DNA of 64,000 bases from Streptomyces sp. WM6378 (lineage in GTDB: Bacteria; Actinomycetota; Actinomycetes; Streptomycetales; Streptomycetaceae): positions 1-64,000 of the forward strand of contig NZ_LGDD01000081.1 in the NCBI RefSeq assembly GCF_001279695.1, written 5' to 3'. Position 1 is the stretch's first letter; every line of letters starts with the position of its first letter. Below the pieces are notes generated by a model. It did no database searches, was not told the DNA's origin, and saw only the letters and a program-made list of their open reading frames with translations. The position numbers and the translations under genes are program-made. Shown in pieces: positions 32,614 to 41,024 of this stretch.

Positions 32614-32866
32614 GGGAACTCCCTGGTCTCGACGATGTTGTTGTCCATCGTCGGCGGCAGGCCCCCACCAAGCGTGAGTCGTCGTACTCATTTTCTCCGC
32701 GGGGCTACCCATCAGCACCGCGTCGCAGCCTGTTACTCGATGGCTGCCGACACGCGGCGCAGAGCTGGTCGGCACGGGCCGATGGAGTTGGGCAAGGCGC
32801 TGCCTCGAATCGGCTAACCGGGCGATGACCCTCGCAACCACCTCTGCAGGGTGGAAGACGTCGACC

Positions 32867-33853
32867 ATGTCTTTGACGTGGGAACTACCGGAACCGATGC
32901 TCGCGACGCCCACAGAGGATCCAGTGCTGCCGGCTGGTCACGCTGCCGAGCCCAAATGGGATGGTTTTCGGGCTCTGGTGGGCTGTTGGGCAGATGGCCA
33001 TGTCCAGATTCGCTCGCGCAGCGGCGGTGACCTGACGGCCGCATTCCCTGAGATCGCCATCGCCGCGGCTGGCTTGCCGGCCGGAACTGCTCTCGACGGC
33101 GAGTTCGTCATCTGGGAGCACGATCGCCTCGCCTTCGAGCGGCTTCAACAACGCCTGCACCGGCGTGGGTCAACGGCCGCTCGCGCTGCTGCTCAGTGGC
33201 CGGCCCATTACGTCGCCTTTGACCTGCTGCGTCTCGACGCTGTCGATCTCACGGCCACTGCCTACCGTGACCGCCGGGCGGCCTTGGAAGCCCTCTTCGC
33301 CAATCACGGTCTGCAGGCTCCCTGGGCCCTGTGCCCTGCCACCACCGATCCGCGGCAGACCGCCGAGTGGCTGTCGTGGACGGCGGTGGGCATGGAAGGG
33401 CTCGTCTTCAAGCGCCTGGATCAGACATATCGTCCGGGCTGGCGGGGGTGGCGAAAGTACCGGTCTAGGCACAGTACGGAGGCATTGATCGGCGCGGTCA
33501 CCGGAACTCTGTCCGCCCCCGTTACCGCCCTTCTCGGCCGCCTCGATGCCGGCGGGCAGCTGCAGTACGTGGGCCGCACAACGGTGCTACACACGGCGGC
33601 TCGTCAGGCCCTGGGCGCGAGGCTCCGAGACGGCCACGCTGACCACCCGTGGACGGGATGGTCGTTCTCCGCAGGGTGGGGCTCTCAAGATCAGCTGGAC
33701 GTGCGACTGGCTGACCCTGTCATCGTTGCGGAAGTCGCTGTCGACGTTTCCCTCGACTCCGCCGGCCGGTGGCGGCACCCGGTGCGGCTCCTGCGGGTCC
33801 GCACCGACCTGGCTGCTTCCGACGTCCCCCCGCTCGGCACCGACAAGGGGTGA
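32867..33853 (+). CDS. ATP-dependent DNA ligase
   Basis: A 328-residue ligase of the LigC type. The adenylation motif is AAEPKWDGFRALVGCW (motif I, K-x-D-G with the lysine at about residue 37); motif III is ALDGEFVIW, motif IV VGMEGLVFKRLD and motif V WRKYRSRHS, followed by an OB-fold domain. The start at 32867 gives MSLTWELPEPMLATP, the usual beginning; an ATG 42 bases earlier adds non-conserved residues. With the LexA-controlled operon next door it suits a DNA-repair cluster, though LigC enzymes are also common alone. Confidence 0.88.
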   Translation: MSLTWELPEPMLATPTEDPVLPAGHAAEPKWDGFRALVGCWADGHVQIRSRSGGDLTAAFPEIAIAAAGLPAGTALDGEFVIWEHDRLAFERLQQRLHRRGSTAARAAAQWPAHYVAFDLLRLDAVDLTATAYRDRRAALEALFANHGLQAPWALCPATTDPRQTAEWLSWTAVGMEGLVFKRLDQTYRPGWRGWRKYRSRHSTEALIGAVTGTLSAPVTALLGRLDAGGQLQYVGRTTVLHTAARQALGARLRDGHADHPWTGWSFSAGWGSQDQLDVRLADPVIVAEVAVDVSLDSAGRWRHPVRLLRVRTDLAASDVPPLGTDKG

Positions 33854-33906
33854 ATACGAGTCCTCCCAACCAGCGTCCCAGGGAAGCCGCACGCAGAGGT
33901 GGCTCG

Positions 33907-34173
33907 TCACAGATGCTCCCAAGAGCTCCAGGGCGATGCCCGCCGGGGTGACCTGGTCGCTGCCGGCCCTGACCTGGCGATGAGTGAGACGGCGAGCAGA
34001 CGCAGCAGAGCGTCGCGTTGGTCGTAGAGCGCGTCGAGATCAGGGTCGGTGATGGACGAGGCGGTCCGTCGGGCAGCCGGGTCCATGTCGGGGGTGGGGG
34101 TGGAATGTTGGCGTTCGGAGGTGGTCGATGTCACGGGTGGCTTCTTTCGTTCGGTCGCGCCGGCCGTGGGCAC
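33907..34173 (-). CDS. small hypothetical protein
   Basis: An 88-residue frame with a credible central helix, ITDPDLDALYDQRDALLRLL, preceded by a Thr/Ser-rich linker. A GTG 42 bases into the frame is an alternative start. It lies 10 bp downstream of the DciA-like gene on the same strand, so it is probably in that operon. Function unknown. Confidence 0.45.
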   Translation of the reverse strand: MPTAGATERKKPPVTSTTSERQHSTPTPDMDPAARRTASSITDPDLDALYDQRDALLRLLAVSLIARSGPAATRSPRRASPWSSWEHL

Positions 34174-34183
34174 GACGAGGTGG

Positions 34184-35050
34184 TCATGTGGGGCGGGTCT
34201 GGTTGCGGACTTTGCCGTCCAGGAGTGCGCGGGGGGTGAGGTGGTATCCCGCCGAGGCCGCCTCCCGGGTGTGGAGGGCCGCCTGGTCCGGGGTGCGGGC
34301 CTGGGGCGGAGCTCCGACCTCGGCGAGTGTCTGGCGGTATCCGGCGCATCCGTCCTCGCGCGTACGGACGGGGGCCCGGTCGGTAGTGCGCCGGGCTGCC
34401 GGCGGGCTCTTCACGAGCGCCATGACGTGCTGGTAGCCGTCGCATCCGTCCGGGCGCGTGCGGGGCGGCGGCGGGGAGGGTTCGTCGGGCGGGAGCACGA
34501 TCGCGGCGCGCGCCCGGTGGTAGCCGGCCGAAGCGCTCTCCCGCGTGCGGACCTCACCACACGGAGCCGGTGCTGCGGGCTCAACGGGGGTGGTAGGGGC
34601 TTGGGGGGTGCGTGCGCCGACGGGCAGAACCCGGATGTGGCGGACCGCTTCGGTACCTGCCGCGGCGTTGGCCTTCTGGATGAGCTGGGCGGTGATCAGG
34701 CGGGCCTGGGTGGCCCAGGCGTTGCTGCTCGGGACGAGATCGAGGCGGCCGGCGCGGTGGTCGTAGGCGACGGCTCGCAGGTGCTCGGCGATCTCCGGGG
34801 TGGTGATGGTCGGCCATCGGTCCATCACCGATCCGCCCGCCGCGGGACTCTCCCAGCCCTGCTCCGCGACGAGGTGAGCCAGGGCCCCGCCGAGTCCCAT
34901 GGGATCGCGGCCGTTGCGACGGGAAGCGGGGCGGCGCTTCGCGTTCTGCGTGGCCGAGGTGTGGGCGCCGCGTTCCTTGGCGGCCTTCCTGGCGGCTGCC
35001 AGGGCGACGCGGGCGAGGTCGACGCCAGCGGGCTTGTCTTCGGTGCTCAT
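34184..35050 (-). CDS. DUF721/DciA-like protein with C-terminal repeats
   Basis: A 288-residue protein; ATG 35050 overlaps the stop of the upstream gene. Residues 60-150 carry the DUF721/DciA domain (DRWPTITTPEIAEHLRAVAY, LDLVPSSNAWATQARLITAQ, then a V-R-x-I-x-V-L-P end). DciA-type domains help load the replicative helicase. The C-terminal 130 residues have four imperfect repeats beginning RTRESASAGYHRA, RTRPDGCDGYQHV, RTREDGCAGYRQT and HTREAASAGYHLT, spaced about 30 residues. Typical chromosomal DciA-type proteins have no such repeats. With the plasmid-type winged-helix gene it probably serves element replication. Confidence 0.72.
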   Translation of the reverse strand: MSTEDKPAGVDLARVALAAARKAAKERGAHTSATQNAKRRPASRRNGRDPMGLGGALAHLVAEQGWESPAAGGSVMDRWPTITTPEIAEHLRAVAYDHRAGRLDLVPSSNAWATQARLITAQLIQKANAAAGTEAVRHIRVLPVGARTPQAPTTPVEPAAPAPCGEVRTRESASAGYHRARAAIVLPPDEPSPPPPRTRPDGCDGYQHVMALVKSPPAARRTTDRAPVRTREDGCAGYRQTLAEVGAPPQARTPDQAALHTREAASAGYHLTPRALLDGKVRNQTRPT

Positions 35051-36435
35051 GCCGGACTCCAACGGTGGACGATGGTGCGGCCCAGGCGGGTGAGGTTCTG
35101 AACGTGGTTGACCAGCGCGGACGTGTAGAGGCGGCGGGCGTACGCCTCGCCGCAGGCGTGGACGGTGGCCCGGACGAGGGCAGGGTCTTTGAGGGCGGCG
35201 GCGCGCAGGTCGATGACCTCTTCGCGGGTGAGCTGTTCAAGGTCGACCAGGCCGTCGTCGCCGACGGCGAGTTCGCGCCCTTCCTGTGGCGCGGCGGCCG
35301 GCTGCTGCAGCTGTGCGAAGGCCGCTGCGACGTCGCGGGCTACGGCAGGGCTGACGGGCCGGCGGCAGTCGTCCTGCTGCCAGTCGGTGTGCCGGTCGCG
35401 TTCTGCGTGGCGCGCGTCCCGCCAGTGGTCCACGATCTGGGCGCGCTTGGCGGCGGTGTCGTACAGCAGGTGGGCGCCGGTGAGACGGCGGGCGAGGAAA
35501 CCGGATGGGCGGTGGACGCGGCGGGCCGGGGCCTGGAGCCCCACGACGGCGATGACTTCGGCTGCGGTCCAGCCGGCATCGGCGACGTGGCGCACGATCC
35601 AGGCGATGCGCGGGACCGCGGCGCGGCCGAGCCAGCCGATCTGCTGGGTGAGCTCGGCGGCGAGCTGGTAACGGCGGCCGGTCTGGTTCAGCGTCCGGCG
35701 GTTGGTCTTCTTCGGGGCGGTGGAGTTGTGCTGCCCGCTGGCGAGCTTGCTCTCAGAGGGAGAGGAGGTATCACCCGCAGTAGAAGAGCTAGAGGTACTA
35801 CCCACCATTGGGGTGCAAGACGGCCGGCGCGAAGTGTCCTGGGCCGGGCGGCGGTTGGCCGTCTTTGTCCGCTTCTGGCGCCGGGGGCGGGCCGCTGCGT
35901 GGAGCTCCTTCAGCAGGGGGATCCGGTCCGGGGAAAAGCCGCGTACGGAGCGGATGAGGGTGTCGGAGGGGCCGGTGCGCAGCCCTGCCGCGTCGTCGAA
36001 GGCGGGCGGGATGGTGCGCTCGAACTCGCTGGCCCGCCCGCCGACGCCGCGCACGCGGGTCCCTTTGGAGCGGTAGGTGAGCAGACCTGCCTCCCGCAGC
36101 ATCGCGAGGTGGTACTGCACGGTGCGCGTCGACAGTTTCAGCCACCCGACCAGGACGGCGACGCTGGGGCGGCATTCAGTGAGATGTGCGATCGCTCGGG
36201 CCAGGCGCAGGGTGGTGTCGCCGAACTTCTTGGGGCCGTGCGAGAGCTCGGAGGAGTAGGGGCCGTACTTGTAGACCCAGTAGACGGCTTCGAGCCAGGC
36301 GTGACCGTTCGGTGCGATGCGTCCGCCGGTCGTGGACATCCACTGCCCGCTGGCGGGCACGCGGGAGCTGGCTGCATCGAGCTCCGTGGCAGGCGGCAGC
36401 GGAGCCGGCCGGGGTGGTGCAAGGGTCGTGGGCAC
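35047..36435 (-). CDS. plasmid-type winged-helix protein (possible replication protein)
   Basis: A 462-residue protein. The N-terminal MSTTGGRIAPNGHAWLEAVY and YSSELSHGPKKFGDTTLRLA are followed by a winged helix (VGWLKLSTRTVQYHLAMLRE, AGLLTYRSKGTRV). The middle has a Ser/Thr-rich linker, the C-terminal domain PSGFLARRLTGAHLLYD then DHWRDARHAERD. This layout is common in streptomycete plasmids and integrative elements, usually next to a DUF721 gene, and is likely to be a replication or maintenance protein, though not proven. It is coupled to the DUF721 gene by ATGA. Confidence 0.65.
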   Translation of the reverse strand: MPTTLAPPRPAPLPPATELDAASSRVPASGQWMSTTGGRIAPNGHAWLEAVYWVYKYGPYSSELSHGPKKFGDTTLRLARAIAHLTECRPSVAVLVGWLKLSTRTVQYHLAMLREAGLLTYRSKGTRVRGVGGRASEFERTIPPAFDDAAGLRTGPSDTLIRSVRGFSPDRIPLLKELHAAARPRRQKRTKTANRRPAQDTSRRPSCTPMVGSTSSSSTAGDTSSPSESKLASGQHNSTAPKKTNRRTLNQTGRRYQLAAELTQQIGWLGRAAVPRIAWIVRHVADAGWTAAEVIAVVGLQAPARRVHRPSGFLARRLTGAHLLYDTAAKRAQIVDHWRDARHAERDRHTDWQQDDCRRPVSPAVARDVAAAFAQLQQPAAAPQEGRELAVGDDGLVDLEQLTREEVIDLRAAALKDPALVRATVHACGEAYARRLYTSALVNHVQNLTRLGRTIVHRWSPA

Positions 36436-36528
36436 GGGGGTTCCTGGGTTTTTGGGTGCGCGAAATGGACCCGTGGCGGCACGGGCCTGAAGGGGGCGAA
36501 GGCGCGCTTGGTGGGTGGCGCCGGTGGG

Positions 36529-36879
36529 TTAGTCGAGCGTGAAGGTCATCTGGACGGGTTCGGCCGTCTCATCTGGCTGGCTGGGCGGGGCAGATCCGCG
36601 GGGCCGGCCGGGGTGAACGCGGGCGGGTGTACGGCACACGATCCGTGGAGTGGCTGGGTTTTGTGCTTCTTCGGCGACCAGGGTCTGGAGGCGGCGTACT
36701 TCCTTGGGGGCCAGGCCAGTTGCGTGGCGGACCCTGAGATAGGAGGCGCCACGGGTGAGCATCTCGATCGCGATGAGCTCGGCGCGGGCCCGGTCGACGT
36801 TGAAGACCGGCCAGGGACGCGCCGGCAGGACGGTGACAGTCTCGGCCGTCTGCTCCGGTGGGTCGATGTCTTCGGCCAC
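36529..36879 (-). CDS. hypothetical protein coupled to sortase
   Basis: A 116-residue protein; GTG 36879 overlaps the TAG of the sortase gene (TAGTG). The middle contains a helix-turn-helix-like stretch, GASYLRVRHATGLAPKEVRR, resembling the recognition part of a small DNA-binding protein. The rest is Pro- and Ala-rich. Its coupling to the sortase suggests regulation or accessory function for that locus. Confidence 0.55.
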   Translation of the reverse strand: MAEDIDPPEQTAETVTVLPARPWPVFNVDRARAELIAIEMLTRGASYLRVRHATGLAPKEVRRLQTLVAEEAQNPATPRIVCRTPARVHPGRPRGSAPPSQPDETAEPVQMTFTLD

Positions 36880-37703
36880 TATGCACCGCCCTTGGCTGAG
36901 ACGAGGTCCGCCTCCACGACGACCCTCTTGGAATGGCCGGTGGCCGGCCAGCAGGTGACGAGCGTGAGCCTCGCCGCGGTGGGGGTGGCACCGGGGTTGC
37001 CGGGCACCTGCGCGATCACGTCCACATCGGTCGGCGCGACGGTCCGTACGCGGGTGACGGTGTAGGTGTAGGTGATGCGGTGCGCGGTGACCACCTGGAT
37101 CTCGGCGCCGGCCGTGATGCGGTCGATGCTGCGGAAAGCCGGGTCGGCGACGCCGGAGCGGTGACCTGCGATCGCGAAATTCCCGATCTGGCCAGGCTGT
37201 TCGGTGCCGGGGAAGTGACCGACGCCAGCTCGCAGTTGCTGCTCTGCGACGCCGTCGTAGACGGGCTGGGCCCAGTCGGCGCCGAGCGCGGGGATGCGCA
37301 GGACCGCCCCGATGCGGCCGCCGGGACCGGTCCCGTTCGTGGCGCCCACCGTGTGCTCTCCCTGAGCCGGCGGGTTGGCGGCGCTCCAGTCGGACAGCGT
37401 CCGGGTGGCGGCATCGTGGGACGTGCCGGTGGTGTCCGCCACCTTCGTGTCACTGGTGGGCGGCGTGGCGGAGGAGGTCAGCGGGTCCGGTGCCTGCGCG
37501 GTCGCGGACGAGGTGGGCTGCGCGGCGGCCGCGGAGCGGCTTCCGGAGTTGTGACCGGTCTGTGCCCACAGCAGGGCGGCGAAGGTGATGCCTGTGGCGG
37601 CTACCGCGGCGATCGCGAGGCGGCGCCTGCCGGGGCGGGAGGGGGCGGACTCGCGGGAGTTGACGGTGTCGTCGGACTGGGAGGTGCTGCTCGTGGGGGG
37701 CAT
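36879..37703 (-). CDS. class E sortase
   Basis: A 274-residue sortase. A basic N-terminus and single membrane segment (RLAIAAVAATGITFAALLWA, about residues 28-47) precede a long Ser/Thr linker, then the catalytic domain. The His lies in NFAIAGHRSGVADPAFRSID, and the Cys in AARLTLVTCWPATGHSKRVV (T-L-V-T-C, about residue 250) with the Arg in the last segment. Class E sortases attach surface proteins with LAxTG or LPxTG-type signals to the cell wall. The neighbouring surface protein (37819) is its likely substrate. Confidence 0.9.
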   Translation of the reverse strand: MPPTSSTSQSDDTVNSRESAPSRPGRRRLAIAAVAATGITFAALLWAQTGHNSGSRSAAAAQPTSSATAQAPDPLTSSATPPTSDTKVADTTGTSHDAATRTLSDWSAANPPAQGEHTVGATNGTGPGGRIGAVLRIPALGADWAQPVYDGVAEQQLRAGVGHFPGTEQPGQIGNFAIAGHRSGVADPAFRSIDRITAGAEIQVVTAHRITYTYTVTRVRTVAPTDVDVIAQVPGNPGATPTAARLTLVTCWPATGHSKRVVVEADLVSAKGGA

Positions 37704-37739
37704 GAGGGGTTCCTGCGAGTGAGAGCGGCTCGGGCCGGG

Positions 37740-37781
37740 CCGCTGGGTGGTGAGCAGCTGGTGCTGGTCACCACCCAGCGG
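37740..37781 (-). terminator. hairpin between surface protein and sortase
   Basis: Perfect 14-bp stem CCGCTGGGTGGTGA / TCACCACCCAGCGG with a 14-nt loop, 38 bp after the surface-protein stop and 37 bp before the sortase start. It could terminate most transcripts and let a fraction through, giving high surface-protein and low sortase expression. Confidence 0.6.
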
Positions 37782-37818
37782 TTGTCGGGTCCGTGGTGGA
37801 TGCGTGGCGCAGTGGCGG

Positions 37819-39075
37819 TCAGGCGCCGGTCTGCGGCAGGACGGAGATGGTGACCGGCCGCGGCTGCGGCTTCGGCTGGTCGGGGATCTTGACGTCCTTG
37901 ACCGCGACGGCGGCCGTCGCGCCGTCGAGGACGGTCGTCTGCTGGTCGGCGGCGAGCTGGTAGCCCTCGACAGCCTTCACCTCATGCACGGTGTACGTGC
38001 CCGGGGCCAGATTGTCGGCCTGCCAGTGGCCGGCCGAATCGGTCTTGCCGGTGGCTGCGGTCCTGCCGGCAGCGTCCCTGATCGTGAACTCGACACCGGC
38101 AAGCGGCTTGCCCGACTCGGCCGCGGTCTTAGTGACCTTGATGCCGCCCTTGAGGGCATCGACCTTGAGCTGCAGCTGCGCCTGGGCGCTGGAGACTCCG
38201 CCGGCGAGCAGCATGCGCTGTGCCTTGGCGTTGGCCGGCGTGATCGTGCGCAAGGCGTTGCCCGGAAGCGACTTGGCGGTCGCCTTGAGGATGGTGTCGC
38301 CCGCCTTGGCCGGGGTGATGCTGGTGGTGGCGACGCCGTCCGCGTTGGTCGTTACGGTGCCCGCGGCGGCGCCGGACAGGTTCAGGTCGAGCGTGACGCC
38401 GGGAATCTTGTGGCCGCTGGCGGAGGTGACGTCGAGGGTGACCGCGCTCTTTGCACCGGGCTTGAGGGCGGTGCCAGCCGGCTTGATGTTGACCTTGTAG
38501 GGGCCGGCGAACATGGCGGCCTCGGCCATGTAGCCGGTGGCGAACCGCTTCGCTTCGACTGGCACGTTCGGGTAGGTCAGGCGCTGCAGGGCACGCTTGC
38601 CGTTGGGCAGGGCGTAGGTGGTGCCGGCCTCGAGGTAGCTGTAGACGGCGGCGTCGACTGCGGCTGCCTGGGCGTCGCTCTTCGTGTCGCCGTACTTGGA
38701 CAGCACGTACGCGGCGCGGGCGATGTCCTGCGCCGTCGCCGACTTGCCGGTGGCCTTCGAGGTCCAGGCGGTGTTTTCCTGCACAGGGCCGTAGTTACCA
38801 GCGGATTCGGGTCCATCGAGCTCCGGATCACCGCAGTATGCAAGGCCGGTGAAACCGGGGAGCTGCGCCCCGGGCGGGCCGTAGGCGCCGATATGTGAGG
38901 CTGCGGGCTTCCCGGAGCTGTCTGATATCAGGTATCCGGGCCCCCAGCGGTCTGCCGCGCCGGCGGCCGGCGCGAGAAGCACTCCTGCTCCCACCGCGAT
39001 TGCCGTGCCGATCAGGGCCGATTGGCGAAGGCGGCGGCCCCGGTGGGCGGCTGCTGCGGGTGGTGACACATTCAT
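37819..39075 (-). CDS. secreted surface protein with thioester-like and SpaA-like domains, ending LPQTGA
   Basis: A 418-residue secreted protein; ATG 39075 after GGGGAG. Signal peptide LIGTAIAVGAGVLLAPAAGA-A. The N-terminal domain resembles thioester adhesin domains (FTGLAYCGDPELDGPESAGN with a Cys, then a helical AARAAY-type region). The middle is an Ig-like repeat (AGTVTTNADGVATTSITPAK), and the last 100 residues are a SpaA/Cna-B domain (GGIKVTKTAAESGKPLAGVE; TYTVHEVKAVEGYQLAADQQ) of the kind that forms an isopeptide bond. It ends ISVLPQTGA and stops, with no hydrophobic anchor or basic tail. Confidence 0.78.
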   Translation of the reverse strand: MNVSPPAAAAHRGRRLRQSALIGTAIAVGAGVLLAPAAGAADRWGPGYLISDSSGKPAASHIGAYGPPGAQLPGFTGLAYCGDPELDGPESAGNYGPVQENTAWTSKATGKSATAQDIARAAYVLSKYGDTKSDAQAAAVDAAVYSYLEAGTTYALPNGKRALQRLTYPNVPVEAKRFATGYMAEAAMFAGPYKVNIKPAGTALKPGAKSAVTLDVTSASGHKIPGVTLDLNLSGAAAGTVTTNADGVATTSITPAKAGDTILKATAKSLPGNALRTITPANAKAQRMLLAGGVSSAQAQLQLKVDALKGGIKVTKTAAESGKPLAGVEFTIRDAAGRTAATGKTDSAGHWQADNLAPGTYTVHEVKAVEGYQLAADQQTTVLDGATAAVAVKDVKIPDQPKPQPRPVTISVLPQTGA

Positions 39076-39292
39076 CCACGTCTCCCCGAGTTGGTGACGC
39101 CGAACGGCAGGGTTGCCGAGGCCGGGTGAGGCCGGATCCGGCGTTCAAGGTGCCCTGTGGCTCCTTGATCTGATGTGCTGACAGGCGCTGGATGAACGCG
39201 GCGCCGAGCAGAGCGCAAGGCGATGCGCCATGGGGCGTGTACGCCCCGTGACCAACGATGTCCGATCCTGCCTGATCATGGAGAAGGGTGTC

Positions 39293-39302
39293 AACAATTG
39301 TT
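39293..39302. promoter_or_regulatory. AACAATTGTT palindrome
   Basis: Perfect 10-bp palindrome with the same ACAATTGT core as two sites further right. It lies 218 bp upstream of the surface-protein start. The gap 39076-39658 holds only these sites. Confidence 0.45.
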
Positions 39303-39507
39303 CTTCAGGCGGGGAGAGTTGCCGTCGCCGTTGCACAGGGACGCCACCCCTCGCAGGTAGGTGCTCCTTCAACTAACCCGCAGAAGGCGGCCCTTGGCGT
39401 TGCGCCCTGGCCCGGCCGTCCAGGGGCCGCATCACCGTCGTGGCAGGCAGGAAGCCGACACGGGCCCAGTCGGGCCAAAGACACCCTCGAGGGACCCGCA
39501 CACTGAC

Positions 39508-39553
39508 ACAATTGTTGCGACTCGGCGCGGCCGACCCTCGAGGTCACAATTGT
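39508..39553. promoter_or_regulatory. paired ACAATTGT operator-like sites
   Basis: Two copies of CACAATTGTT-R-CGA, cores at 39508-39515 and 39546-39553 (38 bp apart), stand out in GC-rich DNA. An additional direct repeat ACCCTCGAGG/GACCCTCGAGG lies near each copy (39483 and 39532). They sit 106 bp upstream of the regulator gene start at 39659, as expected for autoregulation. Confidence 0.5.
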
Positions 39554-39658
39554 TACGATGCGGCGTGACGCAGACTGCCAACGCCCACTAACCTCTGGGC
39601 GAGCGCATCTTCACACCGTGCCCACCCTTTGCCCGCCAACCCAGGAGATCCGCCCAAC

Positions 39659-40417
39659 ATGAACCCTTCTGACGAGGCTGTCACGCCGGAGGGGATCGGA
39701 GTGGCAGACGAACTCGAAGTCGTTCTCAGTTCCGTAAATGACCTGATCAAGGAACTGGGTTACGCCCCCGACGGGTTCAATATCGATCGACTTGTGTATA
39801 GGACGGGCATACCCGCCGATCAGGTGGAACAGCTCCTCAACGGAGCGCCGGCGGACGAACCGGAGAACCTCCACAGCTCTGTCCACCGACGTCTCGTCTT
39901 CCTTCGCGATACCCGCCGTCGGCCCGATGGTGCGGAGTACAGCTACGACGAGATCGCCGTCAGGCTGGGGATCTCCCGGGCGCAGGTCTACAACGTCTTC
40001 ACCGCGAAGAGGAACCCTGGCCTGCAGGTCACCGTCGAACTGGAGAAGTTTTTCCGGGTCGAGGCCGGCTTCCTCACCCTCACGGACCGACAGGCACTCG
40101 CTCGCGCCCTCAAGCCGATCCGCGAACAGCTCACCTACGTGGCCATGCTCAAGAACAGGGGCGTGGGATACAACCAGCTGGCGCTCCGCAGTGCCCTGGC
40201 CACGGAGGACGACGCCGCGTGGGGCAAGGAGCTGATGGCCGCGCTCGGCGCTGCCATGGACCGGTCGGAGCAGGAACAGGAACTGCAAGAGCTGACCGAC
40301 TCGGTACGTGCGCTCCCCAGTCGCAGCAGAAGGCGGATCATCCCCTTGATGCGCGGCATGCTCGGCCTGACCAGGGCTGACGAGGACCCGGCTTCCGACA
40401 GCAAAGATCGCCCCTGA
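39659..40417 (+). CDS. XRE-type transcriptional regulator
   Basis: A 252-residue protein; ATG 39659 after AGGAG. The helix-turn-helix is in YDEIAVRLGISRAQVYNVFT (about residues 100-120), preceded by VNDLIKELGYAPDGFNIDRL and followed by an EKFFRVEAGFLT helix, an arrangement like EspR/SinR-type proteins. A helical C-terminal half (EQEQELQELTDSVRALPSRS) may dimerise. ACAATTGT sites upstream are its probable operators and would also bring the surface-protein promoter under its control. Confidence 0.72.
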   Translation: MNPSDEAVTPEGIGVADELEVVLSSVNDLIKELGYAPDGFNIDRLVYRTGIPADQVEQLLNGAPADEPENLHSSVHRRLVFLRDTRRRPDGAEYSYDEIAVRLGISRAQVYNVFTAKRNPGLQVTVELEKFFRVEAGFLTLTDRQALARALKPIREQLTYVAMLKNRGVGYNQLALRSALATEDDAAWGKELMAALGAAMDRSEQEQELQELTDSVRALPSRSRRRIIPLMRGMLGLTRADEDPASDSKDRP

Positions 40418-40976
40418 CTCACGCCTGCCGGCAGGACATCCAAACCGGGCCGAGACCTTGCATCGCTGCGCTGTGAGTTCCTTCCGGCTGCAGGCTTCTT
40501 CGTTTCCCTGCGACGCTGGAACGAACAGCGGTAGCGCCACTGTGTACGCGTTTCAGGCACCGCCTCTTCGGCTGCGAGACGAAGGGGCACGGCCCGCCCC
40601 CGCCAGCACGGGGACGGTCCAGATCGGCCCCTTCTCTCTATCCGGAGGAGGGACCCTTTCCTGTTCCCCGGGCACTTTGCGAAGGGAATGGTCGTCTAAC
40701 GGGCCAGTCATGGTAGAGCGGGTCGCCGCCTGAGCCTGCGTCGGACGCCGCATCCGGTCACTAGCGCCGCGAGGACCACCATCAGCAGACCGTCCCGCCG
40801 TACCATCCCTGAATTCCCCTTCCGTGCCTGCCGTGCCTCCCGAGCGACCGTGGCTGTCGGTGTTCACTCAAGCAGACCGCCAGGACCGTCGCGTGAGCCT
40901 GCGTACTCATCTCGTACGGTCGGTCCTGGCGTGGATGCGGGCATCCGAATGCGGCAGGGTGCAGTTCCACGGCCAC
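40418..40976. other. intergenic, no gene seen
   Basis: 559 bp between convergent genes. Short frames exist on both strands, but none shows coding composition or a good ribosome site. The terminator hairpin for the minus-strand gene lies immediately to the right. Confidence 0.5.
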
Positions 40977-41003
40977 TTGGGGTGGTGCTTCGCACCACCC
41001 CAA
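40977..41003 (-). terminator. terminator of propeller-protein gene
   Basis: Perfect 12-bp stem TTGGGGTGGTGC / GCACCACCCCAA with a 3-nt TTC loop, 21 bp beyond the stop at 41025. Confidence 0.7.
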
Positions 41004-41024
41004 GCACTCAATGGCCTGCCCTGG

